A stretch of 35,301 nt of DNA from Grammothele lineata (taxonomy: Eukaryota > Basidiomycota > Agaricomycetes > Polyporales > Polyporaceae): the NCBI GenBank assembly GCA_002150815.3, contig NDFF03000333.1, forward strand, positions 1 through 35,301, written 5' to 3'. The notes under the pieces were generated by a model. The model was given only the letters and a program-made list of their open reading frames with translations. It had not been told where the DNA came from and ran no database searches. Shown here one piece after another: positions 9,030 to 20,915 of the stretch (its first letter is position 1; each line of letters opens with the position of its first letter). The position numbers and the translations under genes are program-made.

Positions 9030-10601
9030 TCACACGATGAGTCCGTCGATCGGCCTGTACGTGATGCACATATACCACCCATGCTCGGACACTTCGACGC
9101 CGACAGGCAACGACGGAGCAGATCGGATGGACTGTCCTGACTTCTTCTTGCCTTTGTCCGACAAGCTTTTGGGCTCGTGGTCTACCGGATGGCCTTCTTC
9201 GTCCAGTTCCACTAGCGTGATCTCTATGCAACGCGGATGGAAGAATGCCTGTGCACGCCAGCCATTAGAGTCGCGATAGACGATTGTGATCGCGAGCGGT
9301 CTGCTCACATCGTTCCAGTGTCGGACGAGTTCCAACACCGGGGTTCGCTTTTTGCCCTTCTGATACTTGGAGATCTGGCCGCCAGCAACGAGGGCTGGAA
9401 GTGCATATCCATGAACAAGATCGTCATATATCCTATACAAAGCGCAATGAGACTACACGAAAGACGTACCCGGGATGATTGGCATGAGCAAGTGCGGTGC
9501 GGCCGATACGGCGCGATCGCCCCAGCCAAGGCTGGCTGCGCGCTTGACGTCGGTGAGGAAGTGCATCCAGTCGCCCTGGCGCACGTCGTGAGTTGCAAAC
9601 GGATGGGAGCCGTCCGGTTCGCGAGACATGGGGAGCATCGTGGGGAAACCCTTCGTGAGGAATTTGTTCCCGAGTGCGGGAAACACTAGCGGCGCGAAAG
9701 GCGGGAAGGCTGCCGCAGTGGCAGGCTCGATGATGCGCAAGAAGGATGACGGAGGCGGATCGAGTAGCTGCTTGACGGAACGGCCGCCCACGAAGCTTCC
9801 GACCTTGTCTGGATGTGGGGCATCGGCGGGGAGGGGCTCAGGGGAGGGCGCGTAGCCACTCTCACCGGGAAGTGCGAGGCTCCTCGGGACACTGGTACTC
9901 TCAGGAGCTCGGTGCACACCGGGGTCAAGCTCGTTGCCGGGTAGTGAAGTCGCGGGGCGAATGGCGTTAGTGTTGGCGGTGCGACGAGCACTGATGTCAT
10001 GCCCGCTGCTCAGCAGCGAGCTTGCGGGGTGGCTGGCGATTGTAGTGAAGGATCGGTGCACGTCGGCATCGCGTACGCTCTCGGGCACTGGCCAGCTTGC
10101 GACGCCGCTTGGGCCGGTACTTGCTGCGCGGTTGAGGGACTCGGAGTCATTGGGCGGCCAGGACCTGCCAGTGACGGGCTTTGAAAGACCCGGATCTAGG
10201 CTTTTCCCTGCTTGAGGCCATGAATTGAAGTGTTCGATTTTAGACTGGTCCTGCCGAGGTTCCTGAGGTGTGAAGATTGTGTTGGTTGTTGTCGAGGAGT
10301 TCGATGTCGAGGTGCTCGCAATTGAGACCGACCGCGCGATGTTCGGGTGCCAGGGGCCCGGGGGAGATGATGTCGGTTGGAGTATCAACTTGGCTTGAAC
10401 AGCCTGAGGGGTAAACTCGGCATCATAGGCCGGAGGCGGCTCAGCGAGCGCGTCCGCATCCAAGCCGTCACCTCCAACGTTCGCGGCGGGAGGGCTCCAT
10501 GCCAAGACTACGGGTGCTGGTGATGAGGATGAACCTGACGGAGGTTCGAAGGCCGGCGTTTGAGAGGTGAACTTGTTGTCGTACGGAAAGTATTGAGACA
10601 T
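9030..10601 (-). CDS. Conserved fungal protein of unknown function with a PPxY motif
   Basis: Two exons: 10601-9470 and 9394-9030, predicting 498 residues. The first ~280 residues are Ser/Thr/Pro-rich and disordered, with a PPAY sequence at 56-59 (EPPPAYDAEF), a possible ligand of WW-domain ubiquitin ligases such as Rsp5 (inference). The C-terminal ~200 residues are ordered: HDVRQGDWMHFLTDVKRAASLG, then after the intron PALVAGGQISKYQKGKKR, VLELVRHWND.., WRAQAFFHPRCIEITLVELDEEG. This W..FL.DVK...LVRHWN...FFHPR arrangement is familiar from uncharacterised proteins of many basidiomycetes. The 75-nt intron (GTACGT..CAG) was preferred over a 33-nt alternative with a poor donor. The alternative would insert TIYDDLVHGYALP before the common sequence. 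No enzymatic motif is seen. Confidence 0.75.
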
Positions 10602-11350
10602 GACTCCGGTGAGGTGTAACTTGGGATGGGCGACGCTGTAAGCTGGAGGAAAATAGATGACAAGCAGGAATCCGTCGACGAACCTTTTAACGCGCCACGT
10701 CCTACCCGAGCATGAGGCTCGACCCGAAAAGTTCGGTTAGATTATCGTCGGCTCGGACCGACCGCAAGGCATGCGCGGGATACCAGCAGGCTGTGAAACG
10801 GAACGTTAGAATCTGTATTACAGGTAGCGGGAGACGTGTACATACGCTTTCCGATGATTATACGGTATATCGGAACGTTCACCCATCCCAGACCCGGACC
10901 CGTTACCGCTAGCTGTACCCGGGTACATTCTACATCGTTGGGTGCGGAAAGGAGATGAACGCTGTGAAGCTGACAGAGTAGTATGGGCGGTAGCATGCCT
11001 TGACAGATGGGAATCTGTCGGCTACGACAGCTCATCAACTAGCTGTGCGTTGTGGTGGCGGTGAGGTTCGTAACGCTCATCCAAAATATCTGACTGAGAT
11101 GGTACGGGTAGCTGCAAGCCCCTGGCGCAAGCCCGCCGTTCCAGGATGGCACGCCACTAACACATAGGGGGTGAACGGAGCTGTGAGATTCGACGGGACG
11201 GAAAAAGAAATGGAATATACACCGGCCTCCGAGATATACAGTGCAATGCAAAGAAACTACCGTGAATGCCGAACCCCAGCGCTCTTACACTCCCATCCCC
11301 TCCAGCCTCCCCGGAACGAAACGAGGAATGTCCGTCGGCATCGCACGCCC
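10602..11350. other. Intergenic region between two minus-strand genes
   Basis: It contains the promoter of the 9030-10601 gene and the 3' flank of calcineurin. Short open frames on both strands (70-100 codons) have no recognisable content. Nothing else is seen. Confidence 0.4.
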
Positions 11351-13973
11351 TTAGCTCGGCGCCGCGCCCGCAGCGGGCGTCGTCCGGCCCGAGTCTGTGG
11401 TCTTGTCCTTGCCCGTGCTGCGTTCCGCGATCGAGTCTGCGAGCTTGACGAGCTCGGGGTCCTGCACGGGCGTCTTGCCGTCCCATGCCTCCTGGATGAG
11501 GCTCATCGTGCTCTCCAGGCTCCGCCGGCGCGTGCTGGGCGACGTCATCGTCGTCCCCAGACTCGCCTGTCGCCCGTGTCCGCGCCGGAACGGCGTCGAG
11601 CCTGCGCTGGGCGACGTCGGTGAGAGCGGTGAGCCGGGCGTCGCGGGCGCGACAGGGGCAGGCAGGTCGGTCGATATCGGGGTCGGACCGCTCGCGATGA
11701 CCTGCTCGAGTGCGGCGGTGACACCGTTGGGGGAAACGGGAGGGACGGTATCCTCTGCGGGCGTGGTAGGTTGTGAGCTGATGAGGCCCTTGCCCTCCTC
11801 GGACTCGGGGTCGTAGAGCTCGGGCGGAAGGCGCTCGTTCTCGATATCGGACTTGCGACTGCAGGATGGGACAATCGTGAGGATATGACGTCGCGACAAT
11901 CAAACTATGACGTACGCGTCTTCAAAGCCAGAGATCGCCTCCTTGATACCCTCAGCTCCCAGCGCGAGTGTACCGTAAGGCAGCTTGGCAGAGCCCGACA
12001 CGCTCTTGAGCTCGGAGACCTTCTCGGACTCCTCTCTATATGCGGGAGTAAGTATCAATAATGGGCACACTCAAGGTTGTACGCACCGCAAGAGCGCGAA
12101 GACTCTCGACATACGCCCGACTGCGAGGATCTTGTTCTTGATGACCTTGCGACGCTCGCTCGGGTCCTCCGACGGTGTTGGTGAAATCAGCGTCTCCTCG
12201 TCCGACGAACTCTCCTCAAGCTCTTCCTTCGTGCAGCAGTTGAGCATGGCCAACAGCATGTCGGTGACTACAACAAAGGCGTCAAGGTCCTGAGAGAACT
12301 CGGACTCGGAATAAACCATCAACGTACTCTTCTCTCCAACGAAAGGAAGACTCCAAGTGAATGCGTCCATGAAGTTCGGCAGCCAGTAGGGATGTGGCGT
12401 CGCATTGAACTGACGGATGTTGAGCACATTACTCTCATACTTGAGGATGGCGGCTTTGTTGTTGTAGACATCAAGGTAGTTGGGGGCGGAGAAGAGGGTC
12501 ATCACGGAGGGGAAGCCTGTCGTCCGAGTCTTGCGGTACATGCGGTATCTGAGATAGTCCATTAGGCTTGTTAGATAAGATGACGAGCGCAGAACTCACC
12601 CAGCGTCCTGCGCCTCGTGGGCGCGAATGATGGACAACAGCTTGTTTCGTTCCAGGAACTGACACGCGGCTTGGTATCTGTCTTGGATTCAGTGACTAAG
12701 CACTTGGCAAGCGAGCGGAAAGGCACTGACGTGAAGAAATACGAGCAACCTCGTACGTGGTTGTGGACGAAGCTGTCCGAAGTCTTCTCCTGGCCGAAAT
12801 CCTCGACTGGGTCAGACCAGAGGATGTCGCACATCAAACCTTGGGTGGGCGGTTCGCGGAAGCGGTCGATCTGAAACGGGACAATCAGGATAGTTCTTAG
12901 GAGGGTTCGCATCAGACAGATGAACTGACGTTGCGGATGTCATCGAGGGTGTGGAGCTCAGGTGAAAGTCCACCATGAATGCAGAAGAATTGCTTGTTCA
13001 TAATAGCGGCCAGAGGGAGTGCGCAGAACGATTGCATGCAGGCATCGTAAATGCGCTCAGAATACTTGCGCTTGCCTGTAGTGAAGGTGAGATGATAGGC
13101 TCCCGGATATCGAGGTACGAGGAAACCGCATACATTCGAGCTTGAAGGTGAAGTAGTCGGTCAAGTGTCGGCACTCGTGGTTGCCGCGGAGGAGGAAGAG
13201 GGTTTCGGGGTACCAGATTTTCAATGACCAGAGATATAGTACACACTGAATTCTAGGCTCAGAAGGAAATCTGTGAAGTAAAATACAAGGACGACGCACC
13301 TCGATGCTGAAGTAGCCTCGGTCAACATAATCACCCAAGAAGAGATAGCGAGTGGTCTCCGGATTTCCGCCGATCTCGAAGAGTTTCATCAGGTCGTACT
13401 GGGCGCGGCGGGCGCATCAGCATCCAGGGGTCGAAGAATGGTGTCGCAATACTCACATATTGTCCGTGAATGTCGCCGCAGACTGATCCAACAGAGAGCA
13501 CAACACAGGGGTGGATGCCGTGAATATCGGCGCTGAGGCAGAGCGCAAGGCATGAAGAACGCACCAGTCACAGGAGCATCGACATGGAGGAGGTTGGGCT
13601 CATTGCGAAGGATTTCAGTGCCCTTCTCGAGGATGTAAAGCGCATGCTCCTCAGAAAGCCTTCCCTCCCGGTAGAAGTGGTTCTTGAGGAACGCTACATC
13701 TGGTTTGCTAGGATCCGACTTCGAGAAGAACTGGGCGTCGGTAGGGATGCTCATAGCCGGAGCTTGGACCTATCGCCCGCGTTGCCGTTCAGCCCGCCAT
13801 TCACCCAATACCATAAACGCAAATTGAAGGCATACCTCTTTGACGACACGCTCCTGTGTGCTGATCGTGAAGCCATTCTCGAGCTGGTGCTGGGTGAAAT
13901 CAATCTCCGGGATAGGACCCTTGTCCTGGATCTGGTCAATGGCCTTCTGAATTTGCGATTGTGTGCCGCTCAT
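11351..13973 (-). CDS. CNA1: Calcineurin catalytic subunit A (protein phosphatase 2B)
   Basis: Twelve exons: 13973-13836, 13769-13565, 13482-13457, 13398-13300, 13245-13134, 13075-12930, 12870-12731, 12677-12600, 12548-12328, 12267-12087, 12035-11916, 11858-11351; 657 residues. It is the Ca2+/calmodulin-activated Ser/Thr phosphatase that dephosphorylates stress transcription factors of the Crz1 type (known). The metal-binding PPP motifs are all present: GDIHGQ (117-122), GDYVDRG (145-151), GNHE (177-180), and later HGGLSPEL and [10 protein letters not shown]. The region before [19 protein letters not shown] gives the calcineurin-B-binding helix, and the calmodulin-binding segment is [40 protein letters not shown] matches the autoinhibitory element. 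A Ser/Pro/Thr-rich tail of ~170 residues follows. Two introns (13246-13299, 12268-12327) are multiples of three without in-frame stops, so unspliced models would wrongly keep them. Confidence 0.96.
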
Positions 13974-14364
13974 CGTGTCGTCTCTGCAGCTCGTCGTTCG
14001 GTCGTAAAGAGGGCGTCGTGAACGAAGGGCGGGACGGCAGCGACGGGTAAGAGGATGGAGAGCGGTGAAGACCTCCTTGACGGGTCCATCGACGTCCTCG
14101 GGAGCGGAGTTTGAACACCGAATAGGCGCGACTAATCACCGGCCAATACCGTGCCTTGTCCTCGATGCCGTCGCCTTCAAAGTTCAAACGCGCTGCTTAT
14201 CCTCGCTTTCAACCCGGCTGATCGTACGTTACTCGCGTTCCTTGTCGGCTATTACCCGTTGATACACACGACGCGTCTACAACAGAAGCAAATTTGTTGC
14301 ACAAGTACCAATAAGGTTACGGATAGGGCATGGGGCAATCCATGAGCTCGTCGGGAGTGCAAGC
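13974..14364. other. Calcineurin promoter / UNC-50 3' flank
   Basis: 391 nt lie between the UNC-50 stop codon and the calcineurin start codon, both genes on the minus strand. No additional gene is seen. Confidence 0.5.
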
Positions 14365-15508
14365 TCATGATCCGAAGTATAATGGTAGTACATGTTGTGC
14401 GACGTTGAATCCGAGTAAGGATACTATATACCCCGTGAAGAGAGGTAGAAGAGGCGCAAGTAGGAGCTCCGTACGGACAAGGAACGGGAGCGCTGTGATG
14501 TGAAGAGCGATGTGAGATCAGCAATGCGCCAAGCGAGGTGGATACGCACTGTTTAGACCTAGATATACACCATAGATGTACTGTGCGAACCTGTAGAGCG
14601 GTAAGTAGTAGATCTTCAACGGAGATCAATAGTGCTTACCCCGCGAGATAGAGTGTGTTCGATACGAGTAGACATATCCAGTTGTTCTTCAGGATTATAG
14701 GCACTAGGAACAGCTGAGCGAGATACAGGGTCAAGTAGAATGGGAAAAACGCGTTCGTGTGCACATCGAATGCGTAAGCCCATTCTACTTTCGCGTCTCC
14801 TGGTGTGGAGTGTGATGGAGGCGAGAGGAGGATGCGATTTGAGAAGAACCTGCGGGAGAAACACGTCAGAGATTAAATACGTTCAGCAGGCAGTCTTACT
14901 CACCATAGCAGGGTGGCAATTAACGCCCCAACCAAGAGGTAATCACGAACTATCATGAGGATGGCTAACTCAATAGCTCCCCAGACGCCGGATGAGTAGA
15001 CGACGGACCAGGCGACCGCCGAGACTGCGTCGTACAATACGAGTAAGGATATGGTGAAATTTCAGGGGAATATCAACTTACCACACAAGCAGGCCATTAT
15101 GAGTATGAGAATGGCGGGATCATCTCTTGCCCACGTGTTCTTCGTCTCTGAATAACGCGTTGGATGAGTTGCTCGCGGAACACGGAAACCGGAGGCGTAC
15201 GTTTGTGGAAGTAGACATTTCGATAACTTGTAGCGAGATGAATGTTTATGACATGCAAAGAGACCACCCGAACTCACACTCTTTTAGGAGCAAGGCATAA
15301 GTACGTCAACTGCCACGCTGCCTGTTCGAAGTCCTACTTCCACTGCGTGTCACTGACGCGCGAAGAGCTGTGTAAAGGAGTGACGCACCATCTGCTGAAA
15401 ACGATGCAACCTCCGGAATATTGTTGGGATACGGAATGATCCCTGAGAGCTCCGGTGGTGCCCACCATTCATGGCAGGACTCGGGGAAGTCACCGGTAGG
15501 ACGTCCAT
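14365..15508 (-). CDS. GMH1: UNC-50 family membrane protein (GMH1-like)
   Basis: Eight exons: 15508-15389, 15333-15278, 15226-15201, 15147-15082, 15024-14904, 14849-14640, 14590-14550, 14492-14365; 255 residues, close to the ~260 usual for the family. Landmarks in order: RRLHRFQQMDFEQAAWQL (residues 32-49), the family hallmark TKNTWARDDPAILILI, and a run of hydrophobic membrane spans (LACLCVSAVAWSVVY-like, LAILMIVRDYLLVGALIATLLW, FPFYLTLYLAQLFLVPIIL, NNWICLLVSNTLYL, and the last near LPLFTGYIVSLLGFNV). VEWAYAFDVHTNAFFP is also conserved. UNC-50 proteins are Golgi/ER multipass proteins linked to ARF-GEF-dependent trafficking (yeast Gmh1 interacts with Gea1/2) and to receptor transport in animals (known). 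Start chosen at the first Met of MDVLPVTSPSPAMNGG; Met-13 is an alternative. Confidence 0.93.
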
Positions 15509-15860
15509 GGCTGTGTCCGGTGCGTGACGAGACGAGGCTTTGTGCAAGGCGTGTTGCCCGCGTGCGAGTATGAGACGACAGGCTAGAGCAGAGGTTGGAC
15601 CGAGGGTAAACGAGCGTGTCGACGAAACGGTTGGTTGGTCTCCAAAGAGGGGGCTCTGCGAGGTACTTGAAGGCGAATATGACCAGGTATGACCGCACCG
15701 AAGTCTATGCACGTAGTGAATGAATGAGATCAGCAAATTCGGGCGGAGACTGAAATGCGCCAGACCGTCTCCCTTTCGCCACCGGTCTCGATCGTAGGAA
15801 CGTCGACCATCGCCTTCTTCCTCACCTCACCCTTTCCCCCATCTTCTCCTTCCTGCCATC
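15509..15860. promoter_or_regulatory. Shared divergent promoter region
   Basis: 352 nt separate the UNC-50 start codon (minus strand) from the start of the large RGG protein (plus strand), so both promoters must lie here or in its edges. The side next to 15861 is pyrimidine-rich (about 15808-15858), common in front of fungal start codons. No TATA box was seen. Confidence 0.5.
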
Positions 15861-18800
15861 ATGGCCGACGACGAAGGCGAGCGCCTCGACTGGGGCAACG
15901 ACGACGACGACCGTCAACCCCTCACCGACTCCTACTCTCACTCTCCCGCTCAATCTGGCGACTATGCGGGCGTGGCGGAGGACGCAGAAGACGCAGTCTC
16001 GCTTGGTGGCGACGACGACGAAGATCGCGAGTACTACGCTCATAATGCTGCAGAAATTGACTCTGCGACTGGTATGCCTACTGTCGCCACAAAGTCTTCC
16101 TCTATGTCCCACACGTACGCAGGCAAACGCGACTCCCAACGCCAATCCGTCCCGCTCTCTAGGACTCCCTCCCGGAACCAAAACTCCCAATCGCCCACCC
16201 GGGACTCGCGCCCGCCAAATTCCACCGGCAGGTCGTCCATAGCCCCGCCCATCACCCACGCTCTGCCCCCCAAACCGGTCCTCGTGCCGCCGCCTATGTT
16301 CGAGCCGTCCAACGAACCCGGCATCCTCGCCAGCGCTATGACGGTCAACGGCAGGCCGCGGAAGACTAACGGCTCTAGCGTGCCTCATGCAGGTCACGAT
16401 GGTGGCGATTCTCACCCTCATCGCGAGAGTCGGTTTTCTAGGAACGGAGGGGATACCGACTACTACAACGCGAAGCCCGAAGATTCATCGTGGACGAAGC
16501 ACAGGTTCTCGACGTCGGGTCGATCTTCACCGACCAAAGGGCGTGAGGCTGGAAGCGCCCATCCTCCTACCCGCCGTCCTGAAGAGCGAGACGGCAATTG
16601 GTCTGACAGGCAGGGCCGCCACTACGACTCACGGCCTCCTCGCAAAGAGCAGACGTCTCACAGGGCCTCTTCCCCTCCTCCAAACCAGGATTTCTCATAT
16701 CAAGGACGTCGTTACAAAGCTGAAGACACGACTGCGAGTAGTACTGACCGACGTGCTCCACGTGAGGGCGCGTCATATCACGAGGAGCCCTATCAACCGC
16801 AGGGCCGTTCTGCATCTCCTGCTAGTGATGGCCGCCACACACGCTCTACCAGCCCTCAGTGGGCTAGAACTCGCAGAAGTTCGTTGTCGCCTTCTCGACC
16901 AGACCGAGGAAATTGGCGTGGCGTCCAGCGAGACCCTCAGCAGGCTCGTTCCGCAGGCGGATCTGATTCCGATTGGGCACGTTCTCAGGGTACGACGGAC
17001 CAGCCTTTACGCTCACAGCCTTTCCATCGCCGCCGCAAGGACGACATAGAGCCGCCCCTCCGTCAACATGAAGATCATTTTGAGCGACCTACCCGCCACA
17101 ACGATGACATGGAACACGCCGTCCGCCACAGGGACGACCTCGCGCCTCATGCTCGCAGGAGGGATGATGTGCGACCTCGAGAAGATTTCGAGCCTCGCGG
17201 CCGGCGGAACGAAGAGTTTGAACCACACGCGCGCCGAAAGGATGACTATAATCCACCCATGCGGAGGAAGGACGACATTGAGCCTCGACTCCGGCGTGAT
17301 AATGACCATGAGTCTCGCCCGAGACGCAAGGATGACATTGAGCCTGCCTTCCGCCGGAACAACGACGTTGAGCCTGTACGCCTTCCTGCAAGCTCCCGCC
17401 ACCCGAACGACGAGTGGTCGGCTCCTAGTACGTTATTCGCCTCCTGCGCCCGTCTTTCGCCGCAATGCTCCTCCCGGGGTGGAAGGCACATACTACGGTC
17501 GACTTGTCTCGTGAAGCCTCGGGAGTTGAGCTTCTCCATCTCATTCCCTACTCGCCCGCCGAATGTCTCTTGTATATACAACGAAGAATCTCCTGCTCCC
17601 GGATACCTCGACTCCCTTTCTTCCCCGTCTCGCTCTTCTCCGTTCATTCCGCTCCAATCGCGTCTTATACGAACCTCTCTCCCTTTCTCTTGCAGGACCC
17701 CCCTCACCGCCACCCTACCAGCGTGAACATCAACAATCAAGGCGTCCTGGAGCTTCAGCGCCCTTCCCTTCAACTGGATATGGAGCGCCACTTGCCAACC
17801 TCAAGGAGCCTTCTCGCTATGGCCATTCTGATAGTTCTCGCTACCGTGATGCTGACATGGTCGGTGTTCCTCAGAGAAGAGGCCGCGACAACGACACGAT
17901 GGAATTCGAGAACTCGAAGCGACGGAGGCTGGATGACGATGTAGGCCCATCTCGTCGCGCGCCGGGGGATGCATCCCTGGCGCCTCCTGCGAAGCCCTTG
18001 TCGTACCCACCCAATTCTACTCCACCGGACGATCAACGTAAGCTTCCGCGGCCATTCGTTTCACCTGGAAGCCTAACGATGTTCTGGCCACAGAATGGAA
18101 GAGAGCTCCTCTTCCAGCGCAGGAGGTGAACTGGCAGAAAAATCGTTCGAAATTCGAGAACCCACGTCCGGCGCCACCCTTCAACCGTCCGAGAGAGGAC
18201 TATCCAGCAGCAGATGTGATGCCACCCCCAGCTCGTCACCGCGGGCCTTCTCTCGGCAATTCAGATACCTCGAGGCCGCCCCCTGCACACTCCGGGCCCA
18301 GGAAGAGCCGCTTCGACGAGCTCCCGCCGCGCGAAGCAGACGCGATGGACGTCGATGGACCCTCGTCGACCAGAGCGCCCTCCATTCGTGTCGACCCTCC
18401 TACCCGCTCGGGCATGGGAGGGATGTACTCTGACCGTATGACCATGGGGAGTAACATCGAGGCTGCACCTCGTGCGCCAAGGGCGTGGGCACCCAGGGAT
18501 AACTCGTACAGCTCAGCCCCTCCCCCAGGACCACAGCCGCCATCTCCTCGTGATTCGCGGTTCCCTGGCCCCCCTAGGCCGGATGTCACTGGTCCTCCGC
18601 CGGGGCGCGACGTTTCGCGTCTAGACACGACTGGAGACCGTCGTTGGAACGAGGCACAAGGCTCTAACCGACGCGCAAGCTTCTCTGGTCCGAGTCCCAC
18701 GGATTCGAGGCGGGTGAACGATCCTCCTCGCGACTTCTCGGACAGACCGCCCCAGCGTGGTGGACCCCCTTATGAGGTGAGTTGTTATTGGATGCCAAGT

Positions 18801-20237
18801 ATGTCTCCGCGTCTGACGCACTCGTGTACAGCAGCGAGGTGGTCATCCCCGCACCTTCGACAGTCGTCCTCGACCTCCCCCATCGGGGGCGGGTAACCCG
18901 ATGGGAACAACGCGGCCATTCGGACGTGGTCCCGGGGTACCACCGCCCGACACGTTCCGCCCGAACGACGTTGAACCGGAAGCTCGTCGCCCGTACTCAT
19001 CGGATCGCGTGGGTGCGGGCGCCCACAATTACGACAACAGGCAGGTATGTCGTGCTTCTATCGACTATCGATATGATGAGCTACCCTGACATTGCTGTTC
19101 TAGCAAATGCGCTACCCCAACAATGATTCTGGGGACCGTGCTCGGCCTGACCGCGGGCGCGACGATCGTGTTGACCGTCGTGCGTCGATGACCTTCAATG
19201 ATACAGTACGCGCCTTGTCTTTTGCCCCTGCTTCTTTCCTGACACGTGCACCCAGCGTGGTCGTGAGCCAAACGTCCAAGATGATCGTCCTGCCGGTCGT
19301 CAGGTATGCGCACTTAGACTTTCGTTCTGACGCTCGGGGACTTACCGAATGTAGTCTCGCTTTGGTCCACCTCCCGAGGATACCATCACTCCGCAAGAAG
19401 AACGTCGCTGGACGTCTCGTGAAGGAGATTTCAATGGCGGACGGGGTCCTCGGCCCAACGATACTCGTGGGTTCCACAACTCTAGGAAGTAAGTGGCGCA
19501 TCAACACGTGTACTGCCAGTTCCCTCACCTTCTTCTATGTTAGTTACGAAGCACCTGTGCGGGATGATGCGCCCCGTGAACTATCGATGAACGGCCGACA
19601 CGGTCCTGGTCCGAGCCCTGTCGATGACCGCCCAGTTCGGGTCCCATTCCGGGGTCCGCCTTTCCCTCGGTCAAGGTCCTTCTCGCCGTCGCGGCCGCCG
19701 GCTCAGGACCTCCCGCCAGCCGACCGCTACCCGCCCAGGATCCACCCCGACCGCGTACAGTTCGTCGGGCCCGACTCTTTGCCCCCTCTCGACATGCCGC
19801 CGCCCCCGCAAATGCAGCCTCAACCCCATTCGCTATCGCCGGTGCACCGCCGTCCCCAAACACGCTCGCCCGGGCGAGGCCCGCTCACGCCCACCCATAT
19901 GCAAGGGCCCCCGCCGAACTTACCGCTCGGTCTCCCGCCGCGGCCGGACGATTCGCTCATGCCCCCACCGCCTGAGCGGAGCCCTCGCGGGTTCGGGAAT
20001 GGATACCAGAATGGGAACGGGAACGGTAATGGTGGCCGACCGGGGATGAAACGCGGCGGGTCGCTCCTTGAGCGGCTTAACCTCAACGATCCTCCGCAGG
20101 ACGCTCCTCTTGCTATGGGCGACGACGGCCCGAGCGAGGGGATGGCGTATGGAGAGATGGAAGATGGTGGAGGACGAGGCGGTATGAGGGGAAGGGGAAG
20201 GGGCCGAGGTAGGGGCAGGAGGGGTAGGGGAATGTGA
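15861..20237 (+). CDS. Large disordered Arg-rich protein with decapeptide repeats and RGG tail
   Basis: Eight exons: 15861-17427, 17696-18037, 18094-18776, 18832-19044, 19104-19205, 19256-19303, 19355-19488, 19544-20237; 1260 residues with essentially no hydrophobic core. The N-terminus is acidic (MADDEGERLDWGNDDDDR). Then come SR/RS-like and Pro-rich segments, a block of about twelve 10-residue repeats at 391-507 (consensus RRKDDIEPxx), a basic KRRRLDDD cluster that could be a nuclear signal, and one conserved-looking segment QWKRAPLPAQEVNWQKNRSKFEN. Long Pro/Arg/Gly stretches follow, and the end is GGGRGGMRGRGRGRGRGRRGRGM. RGG boxes commonly bind RNA (known), so an RNA-associated or condensate role is inferred only. 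Intron 1 is unusually long (268 nt) and may hide an extra exon. The MKRGGSLLERLNLNDPP stretch near the end looks like a short linear motif. Confidence 0.8.
17031..17381 (+). repeat. Degenerate 30-nt / 10-residue coding repeat
   Basis: About twelve tandem units in exon 1 of the RGG-protein gene. Examples read RRKDDIEPPL, RHNDDMEHAV, RHRDDLAPHA, RRNEEFEPHA, RRKDDYNPPM, RRKDDIEPRL and RRKDDIEPAF. One pair is shortened to 8 residues each. The alternating Arg/Asp pattern is kept while the codons diverge, which suggests selection on charge pattern. Confidence 0.85.
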
Positions 20238-20915
20238 GGGTTGGCTGTGTTAAGGTATGAAGGAGTTCGACCTGGTAACGCCTGGTTGAACGCCTCATCA
20301 AGGACAAGCTTGAAGAGAAGCCGTGGCGGAAGAAAGTTGATGAACTCTGGCCCAGCTTGCGCTCTCCGTGTTCCTGCTAATATGTCTCCACCGTTCGCTC
20401 GCGATTGCAATCAGTCAGTACATCGAACCCTGTTTTGCTATGTTGTCAATGCGTATTACTGTCGAACTCGTCGCAGGTGTGCTTGCGTGCGAGACCCGTG
20501 AGCTTGAGTGTCGATCTTAGGCAGCCGACAAACGGGACAATAACTGAATGCTCTACAGGTAACAGACCGCGTTGGGTGTCATAAGGATGAGATACAGCAC
20601 GAATAACATGAACATTTGGGAGCGCATAGCTAACGGCAGATGTGACAGCAAGATGTACAACGACAACATGAGGACAACAAAGTGCGGTAGGTAGATGGAG
20701 GGGGACTATATAGCTACAGTGGTCTAGGAATGCAGTGGGGCGTGGACATACAGAGGTTGCGCTAATGAACGTGACGAAACGTTACAGGGAATGGTTCAGA
20801 GGGAAGACGCGGACAAGGTGGAAAGGAGGGTCATCGGGTAGTAGGTGGTGTGCAGATGAGAGCGACAGAGGTGCGTAGGCCACAAAACGATAATGCATAG
20901 CGACTTGCCTATCTC
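20238..20915. other. Convergent intergenic region
   Basis: This is the shared 3' flank of the RGG-protein gene (+) and the F-box gene (-). Short frames are open but none has recognisable content. An ACTATATAGC stretch near 20705-20715 is the only promoter-like word seen. Confidence 0.4.

Noticed and set aside
9395..9469. Alternative 33-nt intron that would add TIYDDLVHGYALP
   Set aside because: It needs a poor GTCTTT donor and an intron shorter than any other in the window; the 75-nt GTACGT..CAG intron keeps frame equally well.
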